Positions 11,098-22,479 of a stretch of DNA of 64,000 nucleotides are shown piece after piece. The position numbers and the translations under genes are program-made. Position 1 is the stretch's first letter. Every line of letters begins with the position of its first letter. The stretch is from Ditylenchus dipsaci (lineage: Eukaryota; Nematoda; Chromadorea; Rhabditida; Anguinidae): positions 320,768-384,767 of the forward strand of contig SADC01001043.1 in the NCBI GenBank assembly GCA_004194705.1. The letters are read 5' to 3'. The notes below the pieces were generated by a model that saw nothing but the letters and a program-made list of their open reading frames with translations, was not told where the DNA came from and did no database searches.

Positions 11098-11205
11098 ATT
11101 TCCGCCCCAGGACTGCCTCACGGCCCAGGGTTTTCCAGATTATCGCCCCGGCACCGCCACACGCCCAGGATTTTCCAGACTATCGCCCCGCCACTGCCTC
11201 ATGCC
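11098..11205. repeat. GC-rich tandem repeat, about 56-bp unit
   Basis: Two units sharing CGCCC..GGATTTTCCAGA and TATCGCCCCG..C are followed by a partial third. Non-coding. Confidence 0.55.
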
Positions 11206-11231
11206 GCAGGTGAAGCGCACCGGGTCATATC

Positions 11232-12738
11232 GGAACTCATATAGAAAGGGCCCCCCAAATTTTTGAAAATTTTTGCCTGGTCCCCCCTGTTGTTTTTTTG
11301 TTCAGAATTCAAAATTTTATTTTGAATTCAAATCCGTGAATTTTTGAAATCATTCGATGTGTTTTCTTTTTTACTTCATTTGCTCATTTCAAATCGGCTA
11401 CAATGGATCAACTTAAGGTTGAATCTTCGATCTTTGCTTCGCTTATAGATTCTCAGACAGAAGAAGAATTTATTTCCTGGTTGCAAAGCGTTGGACTGCT
11501 TCATTTCGAATCGAAAGTGCCGTCGTGTACAAGCTTATAAAGATACGCAAGCGTGATGATCTCTCTTCAGTCAAGTTGCAATGGCGATGTTCCAACTCTA
11601 GAAAATGCGTCAAACGGCCTACACTTGGATTTTTCAACGGAACATTTTTGAAAGCACAGATTGGCATTAAAGAGGTAGTGGTACATTACATAATAATCTG
11701 ATACTCTGACTTTTTTAGATTTTTCTGTTCTCCTACTTCTGGGTGCATGGTATTTCTGATGACAAAACGATTGAACGTGAATTTCGAAGGGGATAACGGT
11801 GAGTTATTTTTTCAATATAGTTATTTATATTTTAGATTCTACGATAAGTCCAATACCGCGCACTCTTTACCGGAAGCTTTCTCAGAAAACTGTCTGAATA
11901 TTTTATCAGAACTCCGCAGCGAATTGGTGGAACAAATATCGTTGTCGAAGTAGATAAGTCGCTTATAATAAGCAGAAGAAAATACAATGTCGGTCGGATT
12001 CCTGTCGATATGCAAACCAAATATAAACAGTGGTACTTTGGTGGAGTTGTCCGAGGTAGTTTTGGGTTTTATTATTTGTTATTTAGTGTTTCTAATATTC
12101 AGGCGATTCAACAATTGCTTTATTATACCAATTCCGGATCAGAGGCTGTCACATTATGCTCTTGAATTGATCGATACATCTTACCGGGCTCAATTGTAAT
12201 TCATGATGGCATGCTTTCGTATCAGTCTATTGATGATGAAGAAAGTCATGAGCATTACGAGGTCTTGCATAAGTAAGTAATATTTGTATTCGTCTTTAAT
12301 TTTTGATTTTAGATACAATTTTGTCTCCCCGGACAATCCTGATATTCATACGCAGACTATAGAATCTACCTGGCAGAATTTAAACAAGCAAATCGCAGAC
12401 GTGGTGGAACATCTCGTGCTCTCTTTATGCATGTCTATCTGAATATCTCTGGAAAAAGAACTTTGGTGGCTCTGACGCTCTTTATTATCTGTGAAACAAA
12501 TTTCCGAAATGTTTGTATGTATTGATGGCGAAATAGTTATACGCAAAGTTTTTGATAGTGATTGGAATTATGATGTATTTGATGATTAATAAACTAATTA
12601 TTGTGTTTGTTATGCAAATTTAAACTGCTAACTGAAAAGAATTAAGAATTATAAAATTGTAAAAAATTCCCAAAAAACAACAGGGTGGACCAGGCAAATA
12701 TTTTTCAAAAATTTGGGGGCCCTTTCTATATGAGTTCC
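11232..12738 (+). mobile_element. Merlin transposon, 1507 bp
   Basis: Terminal inverted repeats of about 65 bp begin GGAACTCATATAGAAAGGG on both ends and continue through CCCAAATTTTTGAAAA and TGCCTGGTC. They enclose a spliced ISXO2/Merlin-type transposase. A convincing 8-9 bp target duplication was not found. Confidence 0.85.
11403..12589 (+). pseudogene. Merlin (ISXO2-like) transposase with indels
   Basis: A DDE transposase of the ISXO2/Merlin family. It starts MDQLKVESSIFASLIDSQ, then EEEFISWLQSVGLL. A zinc-ribbon-like region follows (KLQWRCSNSRKCVKR), then FFNGTFLKAQIGIKE. After an intron comes RIGGTNIVVEVDKS (catalytic Asp; family usually IDES) with KYNVGRIPVDMQ and WYFGGVV. After another intron comes LPGSIVIHDGMLSYQSID (second Asp) and, across a further intron, HTQTIESTWQNLNKQ (catalytic Glu). 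All three acidic residues are present. Single-base frame changes are needed after VPSC, near EFRRG and near QIADV, so as read it is not intact. A stop at 12587 overlaps AATAAA. Confidence 0.8.
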
Positions 12739-12927
12739 AATTATATATATTTAGTATATTGTCATATAGCTGCAAAGATTTTTTAAACCGCAATTATGTT
12801 CTACGCGATTTCTCAAGCCAATTTGAATAAAATTTAAAAAATTTGAAGCCATCTGGGGAAAAGAATAAAATAGCTAACAAGGGCGGTGAAAGCCAAAATA
12901 AAGTGTTTTAGAAAAAAACATGTGTGT

Positions 12928-13120
12928 ACAGTCAAACCTCGCTATAGTGGCCACCCTGGGACCGGCTCAGGTGCCACTATAGCGAGGGCGTCACTATATT
13001 CTGGTGCCACTTAGCGAAGTGTGCTGGATCGAAACAATTTGCAAGTCCACTATATAGAGGGTCTACTAAAACAGTTAATTGAATCTCGAATACCAAGTTA
13101 GTGAGAGTGAGAGCGAAATA
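12928..13120. mobile_element. pogo/Tigger-like terminal arm (right copy)
   Basis: Begins TACAGTCAAACCTCGCTATA and repeats, inverted, the arm at 10932-11085. It continues past the point where the left arm carries a MITE (AGTTAATTGAATCTCG), giving the empty site. A second MITE follows at 13121. Confidence 0.65.
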
Positions 13121-13349
13121 CCGTATCTTGTAATTAACGCCCCCCCTGATTTCAAAATCGTTTTTTGGCGTTGTGTTTTTGACCCATTTTTGATCACGTC
13201 TTTCAGGCAGTTACCACTCATTGTAGCTCATTCTCACTGGCTACAAAATAAGGTAATGTGCCTGGACAAGCTTCAAAAAAGTGGGTCAAACACAATGCCA
13301 GAACACGATTTTGAACGAGGGGGCGGGCGTTTATTACAGGAAAATACGG
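13121..13349. mobile_element. TA-CCGTAT family MITE
   Basis: Termini CCGTATCTTGTAATTAACG and TTATTACAGGAAAATACGG flanked by TA. The interior has an inverted TGACCCA..GTGGGTCAAACAC pair and a G-rich right arm. Non-coding. Confidence 0.7.
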
Positions 13350-14186
13350 TATTAAGTGAGTGAGAATAAAAATCGAAAATTAAGTATGAGAGTGATGGAG
13401 CGGAATTGAAAAGCTGAAATTATGGTTTTAGCCACTCAAACACTAAAACTCAGGATACAGTTGCGGAAAAAACTGTACCGCCGATCAGATTTCACATTTT
13501 TTTGAGAAAGACTGTTTGAATTTAATTATTTTTTAACGAAAGGAAAAACGAAATAGACAGTCTTGTAGAGAATTTCACGCTCTACAAAACTGGTATTTTT
13601 GTTCAAAAGATTCATTTAAAATTTATGCAAAAAAATCGCAAAGTTTGAAACAATGCAAAAATAAGGTCACGAAAAAAAGTTACCGCCCGATAACATTTTG
13701 ATCTTTTTTACATGCTTGTCTTCAATGGTGAAAGATTACAGCATACATTTTTTAAGAGCCCTGAATTTTAGCTGCAATTTAGAAGGTCAAGCTTTTGCTT
13801 TAAATTGTTCTGAGAAAACTTATGACCATCAACATAAAGTAGGTACAACCTGACCAGGTGGATATCCACTTGGATGGCTTAAAAATAAAACATAAATAAA
13901 TTAAAAAAGTTATAATGCTATAATACCTAAATTGGGTAGGGAATTTGATTCAGTAATGCTGACCATCCAGTAGCAAAATTTCGATATGTTCAAATTTTTC
14001 TCCTTTGCAAGTGTTTCAGTATTTTTTTTTGCTTTTATTTGAATACTTTGTCATATGTATATCCAGTAAAAAACGCAGTAAAACACTTTGCAAGCGAAGA
14101 AATTTTGTCTTGACAAGTTTCGTTTTGACAAATTTCGTTTTGACAAATCTCACCTAGCCGTGAAATCTATTACATATGCACTATAA

Positions 14187-14412
14187 GGCCGCTTACAATG
14201 GGATGTCGATGTCGATGTCGAAGTAAAAGTGGTGTCTAGATCTCGCGTTTTCTATCGGAAAATGCCAAATCTGATATAGATGACCTGTGCCTAAAATCAA
14301 AAAGTAGGTATAGGTCATCTTATATCAGATTTGGTATTTCCCTATGGGAACGCGAGATCTAGACATCACTTTTACTTCGACATCGACATCGACATCCATT
14401 GTAAGCAGGCCC
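14187..14412. mobile_element. palindrome with (TCGATG)n arms
   Basis: The left arm GGCCGCTTACAATGGGATG then three TCGATG-type hexamers and AAGTAAAAGTGGTGTCTAGA is mirrored at 14340-14412. A half-copy of the same hexamer start lies at 63296-63395. Non-coding hairpin. Confidence 0.65.
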
Positions 14413-14413
14413 T

Positions 14414-15095
14414 AACACGGTTAAAATCGATATTCGATCGGGAAGATGGATGTTAACATTTGTTTGTGACGAAAACCAGCCAAAAAATTGAACAGAATCT
14501 TAACATCCATCTTCCCAGCAAAAAAAGTCAAAATCCGGTCATATACTGTGAATCTATTACATATTCACTAAACACGGTTAAAATCGATATTCGATTGGGA
14601 AGATGGATGTTAACATTTGTTTGTGACGAAAACCAGCCAAAAAATTGAACAGAATCTTAACATCCATCTTCCCAGAAAAAGCCAAAATCCGGTCATATAC
14701 TGTGAAATCTTATACATACCGTATAACCTCTATTAAACGGGCACCCTACAGTTAACGTTTTTCAAATTTGCTTTGCTTTTTTTAACCCCAATATTGTTTA
14801 TTTTTCGAAACGGACGACCACTCATTTGTAGAGTTTGAAGCTCTACAAAATGAGTGGTCGTCCGTTTCGAAAATAAAACAATATTGGGGTTAAAAAAGCA
14901 AAGCAAATTTGAAAAACGTTAACTGTAGGGTGCCCGTTTAATAGAGGTTATACGGTATGCACTATAACACGGTTAAAAATCGATATTCGATCGGAAGATG
15001 GATGTTAACATTTGTTTGTGGACGAAAACCAGCCAAAAAATTGAACAGAATCTTAACATCCATCTTCCAGCAAAAAAGCAAAATCCGTCATAAAT
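14414..15095. repeat. three-unit tandem array of hairpin units, split by a MITE
   Basis: Each unit of about 150 bp reads ACACGGTTAAAATCGATATT, GAAGATGGATGTTAACAT, ACGAAAACCAGCCAAAAAAT and the inverse ATGTTAAGATTCTG-side hairpin ending ATCCATCTTCC. Units lie at 14414-14560, 14568-14716 and 14958-15095. The spacer before unit three is interrupted by the element at 14719-14955. Confidence 0.7.
14719..14955. mobile_element. TA-CCGTAT family palindrome, 237 bp
   Basis: Near-perfect palindrome from CCGTATAACCTCTATTAAAC to its inverse, with TA at both flanks. Removing it and one TA restores ACATATGCACTATAACACGG, matching the array spacer at 14172. Confidence 0.8.
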
Positions 15096-15624
15096 AGTAT
15101 AGTAAAAAAACGGGTGTGATGAAAATGTCTCTGGGCTTTCACTTTTACATGATATCCAACCACAGGTGTTTTATTCTTGCTGACAGCAGAAGATTCGAGG
15201 CGTATGTGACAATAGGAATACAATAGATTGTCAGAGCTGCAAATAGTTAGCTTTTAGTGCAGTAAAATTGATAATACAGCCTAATACAGCCCTTAACTTT
15301 TTTTGAAACTACTTTTCTGGTATTTTTATGGCGAAATTATCACTTAAAAATAAATTTTTGCTCATTCTCACTTTCACTCACTGAAATTTCTACTTTGAGT
15401 GAGCTCACGCAAACACTGGCAGCTCCTTTATTTGCGGTTGCGCGAACAAAAAATATTTTGCTTATAAAAAATCGTGCAAAGACAACAGATTTTTCGCACA
15501 AGTACGAGTTGTCTCAATTTCAGGATATGAGCGAATTTTTTTATTATAATTATTTACTGCTGCTTGCATAGACGTGTGTGGATGTGTCACACATCATATG
15601 TGACTCATAATTTTTTGTCTTCAG

Positions 15625-17016
15625 ATGCGTGATTCTTCTCGTTCAATTTGGATGGTGCTGCTTGTTCTTTGCGCTAGTTGGCCATGTGGTGTCCTCGCTG
15701 AAGCAAAGGATAGTCTGCCGTAAGCGATTTCCCATCTGTGTTCTTCACTTTTGCCTGTTTTTAGTACGATTCTGCTGAAGAAGGGATCGCCGAAAAGCAT
15801 CACGCAAGCGATTGTGCGCCAGCTCCAGATAAGATCGACTTCACCGTTGCGCCATTGGATTGCAACACTGGTAGTGTGGATGATATTATCAACAAGTAGG
15901 CTTTACATTTTACACGCCAGTTTAATACGTCATTTTTAGAGTCAAGTATTCCTACTTCGATGGCTGCAACATGGATCTGATCTGGAAGAAAGAAAACCAT
16001 TTTCACACGCAAAAAGGTGCTTGGTGTTTCTATTACTGACAGTTATTTTCGTTGCTTCAGAAGGAGGCTCAGTGACTGATACCGAGGAGACTTCCAAATC
16101 TACGAACATCAAGATCTGGATTCAGGGGGAAGAATTCAAATTCCAAGCGTTGAATAGTCAGTTCAGAACCTTCAAAGATGGCTGCCTTGTGAAGAATGAG
16201 CAATTGCCGGATGGAACAAGTGGATACCTTCTGAATTTTACGATGTGGAGCCCTGAAGATTTGAAGTGTGACTATCAGCTTCGCTTTGTAAGTCTTTTCC
16301 TTTAACGAGCTTCTGGAGATTTTAACACCCTTGCATAGTCATATCTTTTTTCTTCGGTCGATTTTCTACATTCCATAAACGCTAAATCACTCACTGTTGC
16401 TTGGAACTTTTTTGATTTACAATGTCAAAAACACGATTTTTCCCTTGGTCCCCCTTTTGGTTTGGGCCTCGCCTATGCAGTGGGCATCCGCAGACCAGGA
16501 GCCAAACCACAGGGGACCAAGGGAAAGTCGCGTTTTTAACATTATACATCAATAATAATTCCACGCGATACTGAGTCGATTGGCGTTTATAGAATGTCAA
16601 AATTCGACCTAGGAAAAAATTTATGACACCTTTGAAGGTGTTGGGGTTTTTTGAAACACTGTCATCACTCATGTCTGCACTCATGTCCGATGTCACTCAT
16701 GCAAATTTTCGTTGCAGGTTCAAGGCTGTTACCATAGAAATTCCGCCGGTTCCAGCTCCGATCATTGAGACTCCGTAAGTTATTGCTGGCGTTAATCTAA
16801 ATATCTAAAATTGATTTTGCTATTAGGTCGCAAAGACGGCCATCAGCCGAATTTCGCCGCACGTTGGAAAGCAGAGATGAAACTGAATTGGCTCCGAACA
16901 CAGTTAAGCTGGATCGCTATGAGCGTGAGAGATCTCGTCGCATGCTGAAAGCTGTGGATGAGGGTGACCAGCCGAGAAAGAAGAAGTCTAGCTCGACCAT
17001 TGAGGACGTCATGTAG
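15625..17016 (+). CDS. secreted protein of unknown family, six exons
   Basis: Exons: 15625-15719, 15765-15895, 15940-16016, 16061-16287, 16725-16774, 16827-17016. The ATG directly follows TTTTTTGTCTTCAG, a good trans-splice (or splice) acceptor. The first exon encodes a signal peptide (SIWMVLLVLCASWPCGVLA). The mature part is acidic with scattered Cys (SDCAPAPDKIDF, PLDCNTGSVDDI, YFDGCNMDLIWKKENHF, FKDGCLVKNEQLPDG, SPEDLKCDYQLRF). The tail is Arg/Lys/Glu-rich (RRPSAEFRRTLESRDETELA to STIEDVM). Exons 2-6 join in phase. Exon 1 to 2 is off by one base (CTGCC|gtaagc), so one base is missing from the sequence or the gene is damaged. Exon 5 must use AAG|GCT rather than the stronger GCAG seven bases upstream to stay in frame. 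About 256 residues. I do not recognise the family. Confidence 0.6.
16370..16700. mobile_element. palindrome in intron 4 of the secreted gene
   Basis: ATTCCATAAACGC / GCGTTTATAGAATGT and CGATTTTTCCCTTGGTCCCC / GGGGACCAAGGGAAAGTCGC form inverted arms. The CCTTGGTCCCC motif is shared with several other palindromes of the window. Confidence 0.55.
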
Positions 17017-17135
17017 TCTCCTAAAAGCAGCGGTATTCCGTTGTGTATTATATTATTATCCTATAGTATTTGTTGCGGATCGTGGGTGTTTCACATCCTC
17101 GCTTGCCCTACATATGTATCTGTAATCTAGCGTTT

Positions 17136-17141
17136 AATAAA
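17136..17141 (+). terminator. polyadenylation signal AATAAA
   Basis: AATAAA lies about 120 bases after the stop of the secreted protein gene, in TTTAATAAAGCTC, and is the first such signal downstream. Confidence 0.5.
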
Positions 17142-17239
17142 GCTCTTTCTATAGAATTCGTTGGAGGCACTGGGTTTAGTTAGGATTCTAGGATGTGGAA
17201 TAATAATAAAAGAAGTAGGCGGAGGGGTTATTCGACAGC

Positions 17240-17400
17240 TGTCCGTTTGGCCCCTCGGGACGTTTGTCCCCCTCCCATTAAAAAGGACGTTTGGCCCCCT
17301 TCACATAAAACAAGACATTTTGCCCCCTCCTATCGAAAAGGCACCTTTGACCCCTTCAAGTGAATATGGGACGATTGGCCCCCTCAACACTTGAAAGAAG
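17240..17400. repeat. orphan array of (A)CGTTTGGCCCC(C) units
   Basis: Five diverged units of about 28-30 bp: CCGTTTGGCCCC, ACGTTTGTCCCCC, ACGTTTGGCCCCC, GACATTTTGCCCCC, ACGATTGGCCCCC. It resembles a transposon subterminal array without its partner. Confidence 0.5.
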
Positions 17401-19845
17401 CAAATTATTGTCATTATTATAAATATGTTAATCAAAATTGGTACCCTAAACACGGTTCGATAATATCAAGGTAGCGATTTTTCTATTCGGAATCCCCGTA
17501 TCGAGCTAGGAAAATACCTTAATCACCTGAGGGTACCCTAACTACCATGTAAGTATCTTAACCGATGTATCGGTCTGTCGCATACGAGTTCTCTGAACAG
17601 CTTTCCTGTGAGCACTTTTTGTAATTTTGGATTGAACTGCTCTCGCTGATGAAGAATATTATTGAATATTTGAGCAGGATTCTATATATAATTTCGATTT
17701 AAAGACAACCAGAAAAAGTCTCGTATATCGAAATTTTACTTCCATAGTAGTAGTGGCCTTTTTTGAGAGACTGTTTAAACAATGCATCTGACAGGGCTGT
17801 TGAATCCACATCATGGTTATGCCTTCCTACTTTTTTAACGATACGCCATGTTGCAACATCTGTGTGCAAACGTTTCTTGCAACCACTTAGCTAAAAAAAA
17901 TTGTCATCGAAGTTCCCCCAGGTCGCAGTGAGAGTCCTTCCCTTGTGAAACACATTTTTGACTCCCAGAAATTCGCTTAAGATTGATTTTTCTGCTATAA
18001 GTTTTAGCTCAACACGCTGACATTTGTCACAAGTCTGGTGAACTAATTTGGTTTTTTTCGCTTTTATAAAAAATTCAAAATGCTTCCTTTTTATATTGAA
18101 AAAAAGTTGCATTGCTAGTGTTAGGTTGAGACAAACTGGGATTGCTCATTATTAATTATATTTTGCTTCTGGTATTTTTCCCACATCCAATTAGCTACAA
18201 ATTGTTCTTCTCGGATGAGAGCAACACTAGTTCTAGCGGCATATTTTTACGTGTTCTCAATTTACGTGTAAATTCTTTTACAAGCAACAATCCTGGCATT
18301 TTGTTTGAAAATGTCGAAAAGTAGTAACAAGAAGTTTAGCTTTTTCACAAGCAATGGACTTTTATGCTTCTAAGCCGTTTTGCCCACGACCACCCGGTCC
18401 GACACAACAACTTTTTGATAACGCAGATCATAAACTTCCCTGCTTTTATACGAGCTCCATACTCCAGGGACACCCAGGTGGGAACGTGAAACCAGTGTTT
18501 CAGGTTTATGTCTATAAGGTCCATGACGAAAAAGCCCAAGTGCACCCCTCGAAAGAGTATTTTTTTAAAGTGTCCTATTTTGGCTTCCCCGGTTTTTTTA
18601 AGTTTTCTTTTTTGCAATGTGTAGCGCGCTAACTTAGGTTCAGGTTCATGCTTAGGCTTAGATGAAAAAAGTAAACTTAGAGAAAAACCTTTTTTTCAAT
18701 GGGGGGGGGGGTGAACTTGGGGGGAGTGAACTTGCTGTCAATCGAAACTAATGCTTCAAATAAAAGTCAAAAAAAATGTGATCCCCCGAATGATTATCGA
18801 TCCTACGGCAACTTTAACCGCTTCCATCGCTCTACAACTGAGTTATCGAGGCTATTAATCTTTGACTTTGTTTTTTTATTTCATATTCCTGTCAGGGAGG
18901 AAGCCCAACCTACCTTATTACTTTGGTGTATCTTAACTTGTGCCGGCCTACCCTTTTTTAATGCTAAATCACAAAAACATCAATAAGGGCGAACAAGGCG
19001 AAAAATAGGTGACAATACTAAATACCTAAAAAGATGGAAAAACCCATTGAAAAAAGTAAAAAAAACTTAAAAATTCCCATTTTCAAGCATACCAATAGGC
19101 TCTTACTCTTTTGTTGTATTTTTTTGTTTTACACACCCACTTCTCATCCATTGTATTGGTGTAAAATTTATGTGTCTACAAAACCTTGAAGAAAAAAACT
19201 AAGGCAGTATCGGAGCAAAGCAACCAAAAGGCCAGCTATGGCGTGTGAAACAGATTTGCTGATGAATTTAAGGTAGTTAAGCAATAGAGTATTCAACAAC
19301 AACAAAATGCTCACACCCCCTCTTCCGCCACCATTCATACTCCTAAAAAGATGGATTTCGGATAGAAAGCCGCTGGCTAGCAGGAACAATTCTAATGGCT
19401 CTTTTGTTAAGCTGGATTCCATGGCTATGCCTCTTTTGTTCTCTTTTTCGACTAAAAAAGAGAGCAAGTAGAAGTTAGCAGTGAGTCAAAAGATTTCGTC
19501 TCAACCAAAAAATCTTTTTTTTCGCCAGTTTTTTTGGAATTGAATTTGTTGTGGTTGTTTTGAGTAGTGGGTTGTAGGGTGGTGGGTAGCTAGCTGGCTA
19601 CTTCATTGATTGGCATCATTTAACACTGTTGTCGTAGTTCTCTTTTGTTGGATTGCTTGAAGAAGACGTAGTTTCCGTTTTTTGTCAGTTTTTCGTTATT
19701 TTTGAAAAGGGCAGCGAAATAGGTTGAAAATATTGACCTGAAAATTAAAATTACTCAAGCATCCCTATATAGTATTTGGCATGTGTCCGTAGTACTTTTA
19801 AAATGCACTTTTTACTTCTTTTATGTTTTTTTACGGATAAAACGG
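17401..19845. other. gene-free stretch, AT-rich
   Basis: No domain-bearing or splice-supported frame on either strand. A poly-G run sits at about 18701 with GGGGGAGTGAACTTG repeats, and TTCAGGTTCATGCTTAGGCT near 18640. Nothing else supported. Confidence 0.5.
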
Positions 19846-19849
19846 AAAT

Positions 19850-20257
19850 ATGCCACGTTCTGGAGAAAAAGTGCCACGTTTTTTCGATTCTAGTCAAGAA
19901 GGCGAAAAAGTGCCACGTTTTTGTGAAAAAATGCCACGTTTTTTCGATTCTAGTCAAGAAGGCGAAAAAGAGCCACGTTTTTTTCAAATTTGCCTAGTTT
20001 TGCACAGATATGCCTGGTTTTATTGGTCGCTTTGTTTCCAAGGACATATCAATAGCAAGCTAATGTTAATCTTCAAAATTTCAGGTGTAAATCATTGATT
20101 TGTCTAAGGAACCTTATTGTCAGAAAACGTGGCAGATTTTCACAAAAACGTGGCACTTTTTCACTAAAACGTGGCACATTTTCACAAAAACGTGGCACTT
20201 TTTCGTCTTCTTGACTAGAATCAAAAAACGTGGCACTTTTTCTCCAAAACGTGGCAT
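19850..20257. mobile_element. MITE with GTGCCACGTTTTT subterminal arrays
   Basis: The left arm has five units of GCCACGTTTTT separated by GAAAAA and GATTCTAGTCAAGAAGG. The right arm (from about 20127) has six inverted units of AAAACGTGGCA, with TCTTGACTAGAATC mirrored. Total about 410 bp, non-coding. Same design as the arrays bounding the large transposons. Confidence 0.7.
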
Positions 20258-21107
20258 TTTTACGTATCGTCCATTTTTTTACACACTTTCACTCGGTGTT
20301 GGTGTCAGGGATGTATCCAAGGGGGGAGGGGTCTAACCGGGTTTTGGCGCCTACCGAATTTTTTTTTTGATTATAAAACCCCAAAAAAGTCGAAAAAGCC
20401 GAAAAGATGACCTCTGGAAGGCTTTAGCTCACTGTTCTTATTGAGACACCCACCCCTAAGCTCAAAAAAATTTCCTTAGTCTCCCTGTGGTTTTTGTTAC
20501 AATTCAAGGTTTGATTCAGGCAATGGTTGGCAAGAGTATATTGAGACTGCCTTAAAGCTGCTAGAACTCATGTTCGAGCCGTTCCTAACATGAGCTGGCC
20601 ATAAATAAGAGGGACCGAGTCATATTTTTAGTGTTTTTGCAAATGCATATAGAGCCAAACTTTGCCTTATCTAGTTTTGTATTTTCGGTCTATTTATAAT
20701 ATTTCTTCTATAGGATCAGTTTCGTCAAGCGTAATCATGCGATGCATGCGAGGTAATCTACGTCTTTGAAATTAAATTTGATTTTGATGAAAATTTTCTG
20801 CTTTGTAATTTCATCAAATAATGCGTCTTTTGTCATTTCAAAAGCATGTGTAAAATGTCTACTCTGTCTTCTGCTTCCTGATTTTAAAACAAATTTTTTT
20901 GAATTGGTTGCCATTTTGGATTGGAAACAGATCGCATTTGACTTTGCTAATTTTACGATTTACGGGTAAATACTGTCCTTATGCCCTAGAATTACCCAAA
21001 AATACTATATTTGGGTACTCGGTCCACCCTTTTGCTACGGTGAAAGGACAGTTCGCACTTGTATCCACTGTCCACTTGGTTTGTCCACTCGGTTAATTTT
21101 GAGTATA
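20258..21107. other. no gene seen
   Basis: AT-rich sequence with G/C homopolymer patches (20318-20345). Short frames have no recognisable features. Confidence 0.5.
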
Positions 21108-21455
21108 AATACCTATTTTCGTGTAATTTTTTTCATTCTAATCCACTCTAGCCGAAATTTCCTTAGAAATCCAAATCCATCAACAGAATTCCGAAAAAAA
21201 AATTGGTTGTGGAGATATGAACTGAAGTTCAAAAAAAAATCGAAAAAGTGTATTTTTTGAACTTTAGCTCATATCTCGAGAACCAATTTTTTTTGAATCT
21301 CATTCAATTCATGTATACATTCGAACATTAACTTATATGTCAATAACCAAGCATTTTTTCGAAATTCCGTTCAGTAATTTGGATTGCGGAGGAAATTTTG
21401 AATACTATGGCAGATTAGAATAAAAAAATTACGTAAAAATAGGTACTATTATTAC
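21108..21455. mobile_element. palindromic element, about 350 bp
   Basis: GTATAAATACCTATTTTCGT, GTAATTTTTTTCATTCTAAT on the left mirror ATTAGAATAAAAAAATTACG, TAAAAATAGGTACTATTATT on the right, with a further inner inverted pair around AAAAAGTGTATTTTTTGAAC. Non-coding. Confidence 0.6.
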
Positions 21456-21593
21456 AGCAATACCAAGCAGAGAGTTCTGTCCTATTTCCCCGTTTATTAG
21501 AAGAAATACAGTATAAGCCTTTTCTGTTAAATTAAAAATAATAAAAAACCTACAGAATCATCCATTCAAAAATAATATTTTGTATTTAAGTTA

Positions 21594-22019
21594 CAGTCAA
21601 ACCTCTCTACTATGGCACCCCAAAAGTTCGTTCCCGCCTTGGGTCCGACACTTTTTTTAACCGAATTTTCAAAGTCTTTTATCCATTCTGTTTTGACAGT
21701 CTGGTCCCAAATATCGTAAGGATTCCGATTTTGCCGATCGTTTTTCAGAATTATGAAAAAAATTCTTCTAAAAAAGCAAAAACTCAGTTTAAAAACAGGA
21801 AAATTCAAAAATTTCTGTTTTTTAACTGAGTTTTTGCTTTTTTAGAAGAATTTTCTTTATAATTCTGAAAAACGATCGGCAAAATCGGAATCCTTACGAT
21901 ATTTGGGACCAGACTGTTAAAACAGAAATGGCAAAAGCCTTCAAAAATCGAGGTAAAAAAAGTGTCGGACCCAAGGCGGGAACGAACTTTTGGGGTGCCA
22001 TAGTAGAGAGGTTTGACTG
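21594..22019. mobile_element. pogo-like palindrome, 426 bp, TA target site
   Basis: Starts CAGTCAAACCTCTCTACTAT and ends with the inverse, flanked by TA. The two arms (AAGTTCGTTCCCGCC, GGGTCCGACACTTTTTTT, CCCAAATATCGTAAGGATTC, GCCGATCGTTTTTCAGAATT) match nearly base for base to the centre near 21805. Same family as 24648-25083 and 28199-28623. Confidence 0.8.
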
Positions 22020-22479
22020 TATTTGATTTTCGCAGTGAAAAATGTGATAAGTAACTTTATTATAACAAGAAGAACTTTTTAATCAAATTCCTGGAATTCA
22101 TGTTTTTTCAACTTTTTGTTGCTGTGCATTTTGTTTTTTTTTTCGGAAAGGAATTTCAGATTTGTGAATATTGAATGGAAATATTCCTGTGGCTGCTAAA
22201 CGCAAGACTGAGTAGAATAGAAAAAAAAAGAATTCCCTGTGGGGCACTTACATCGCTCACTCTTTTCCTCGGCTTTGGGTCGGAAATAAACTTTTGGGTG
22301 GAAATCAAATCTACTCTCAATCAACAAGAAACACTCATTCACTTCTTTTTCTGCTTCGATATTCAAAAACACATCTTTTTTGACTTTTCACCAACCTTTT
22401 TTTGAAAAAAAAGGTTAGTGAAAAAAAAGGCTAAGGTTAGGTTTCACAAATTTCTAGGCTAAATTTACCTATACCCCCA

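Noticed and set aside
15751..15939. Alternative reading of exon 2 of the secreted gene (MPVFSTILLKKG..)
   Set aside because: This frame meets a stop in exon 3; only the acidic frame continues through exons 3-6.
19751..20336. Frames with KTWHFF / KKCHVF repeats
   Set aside because: Translations of the GTGCCACGTTTTT array.
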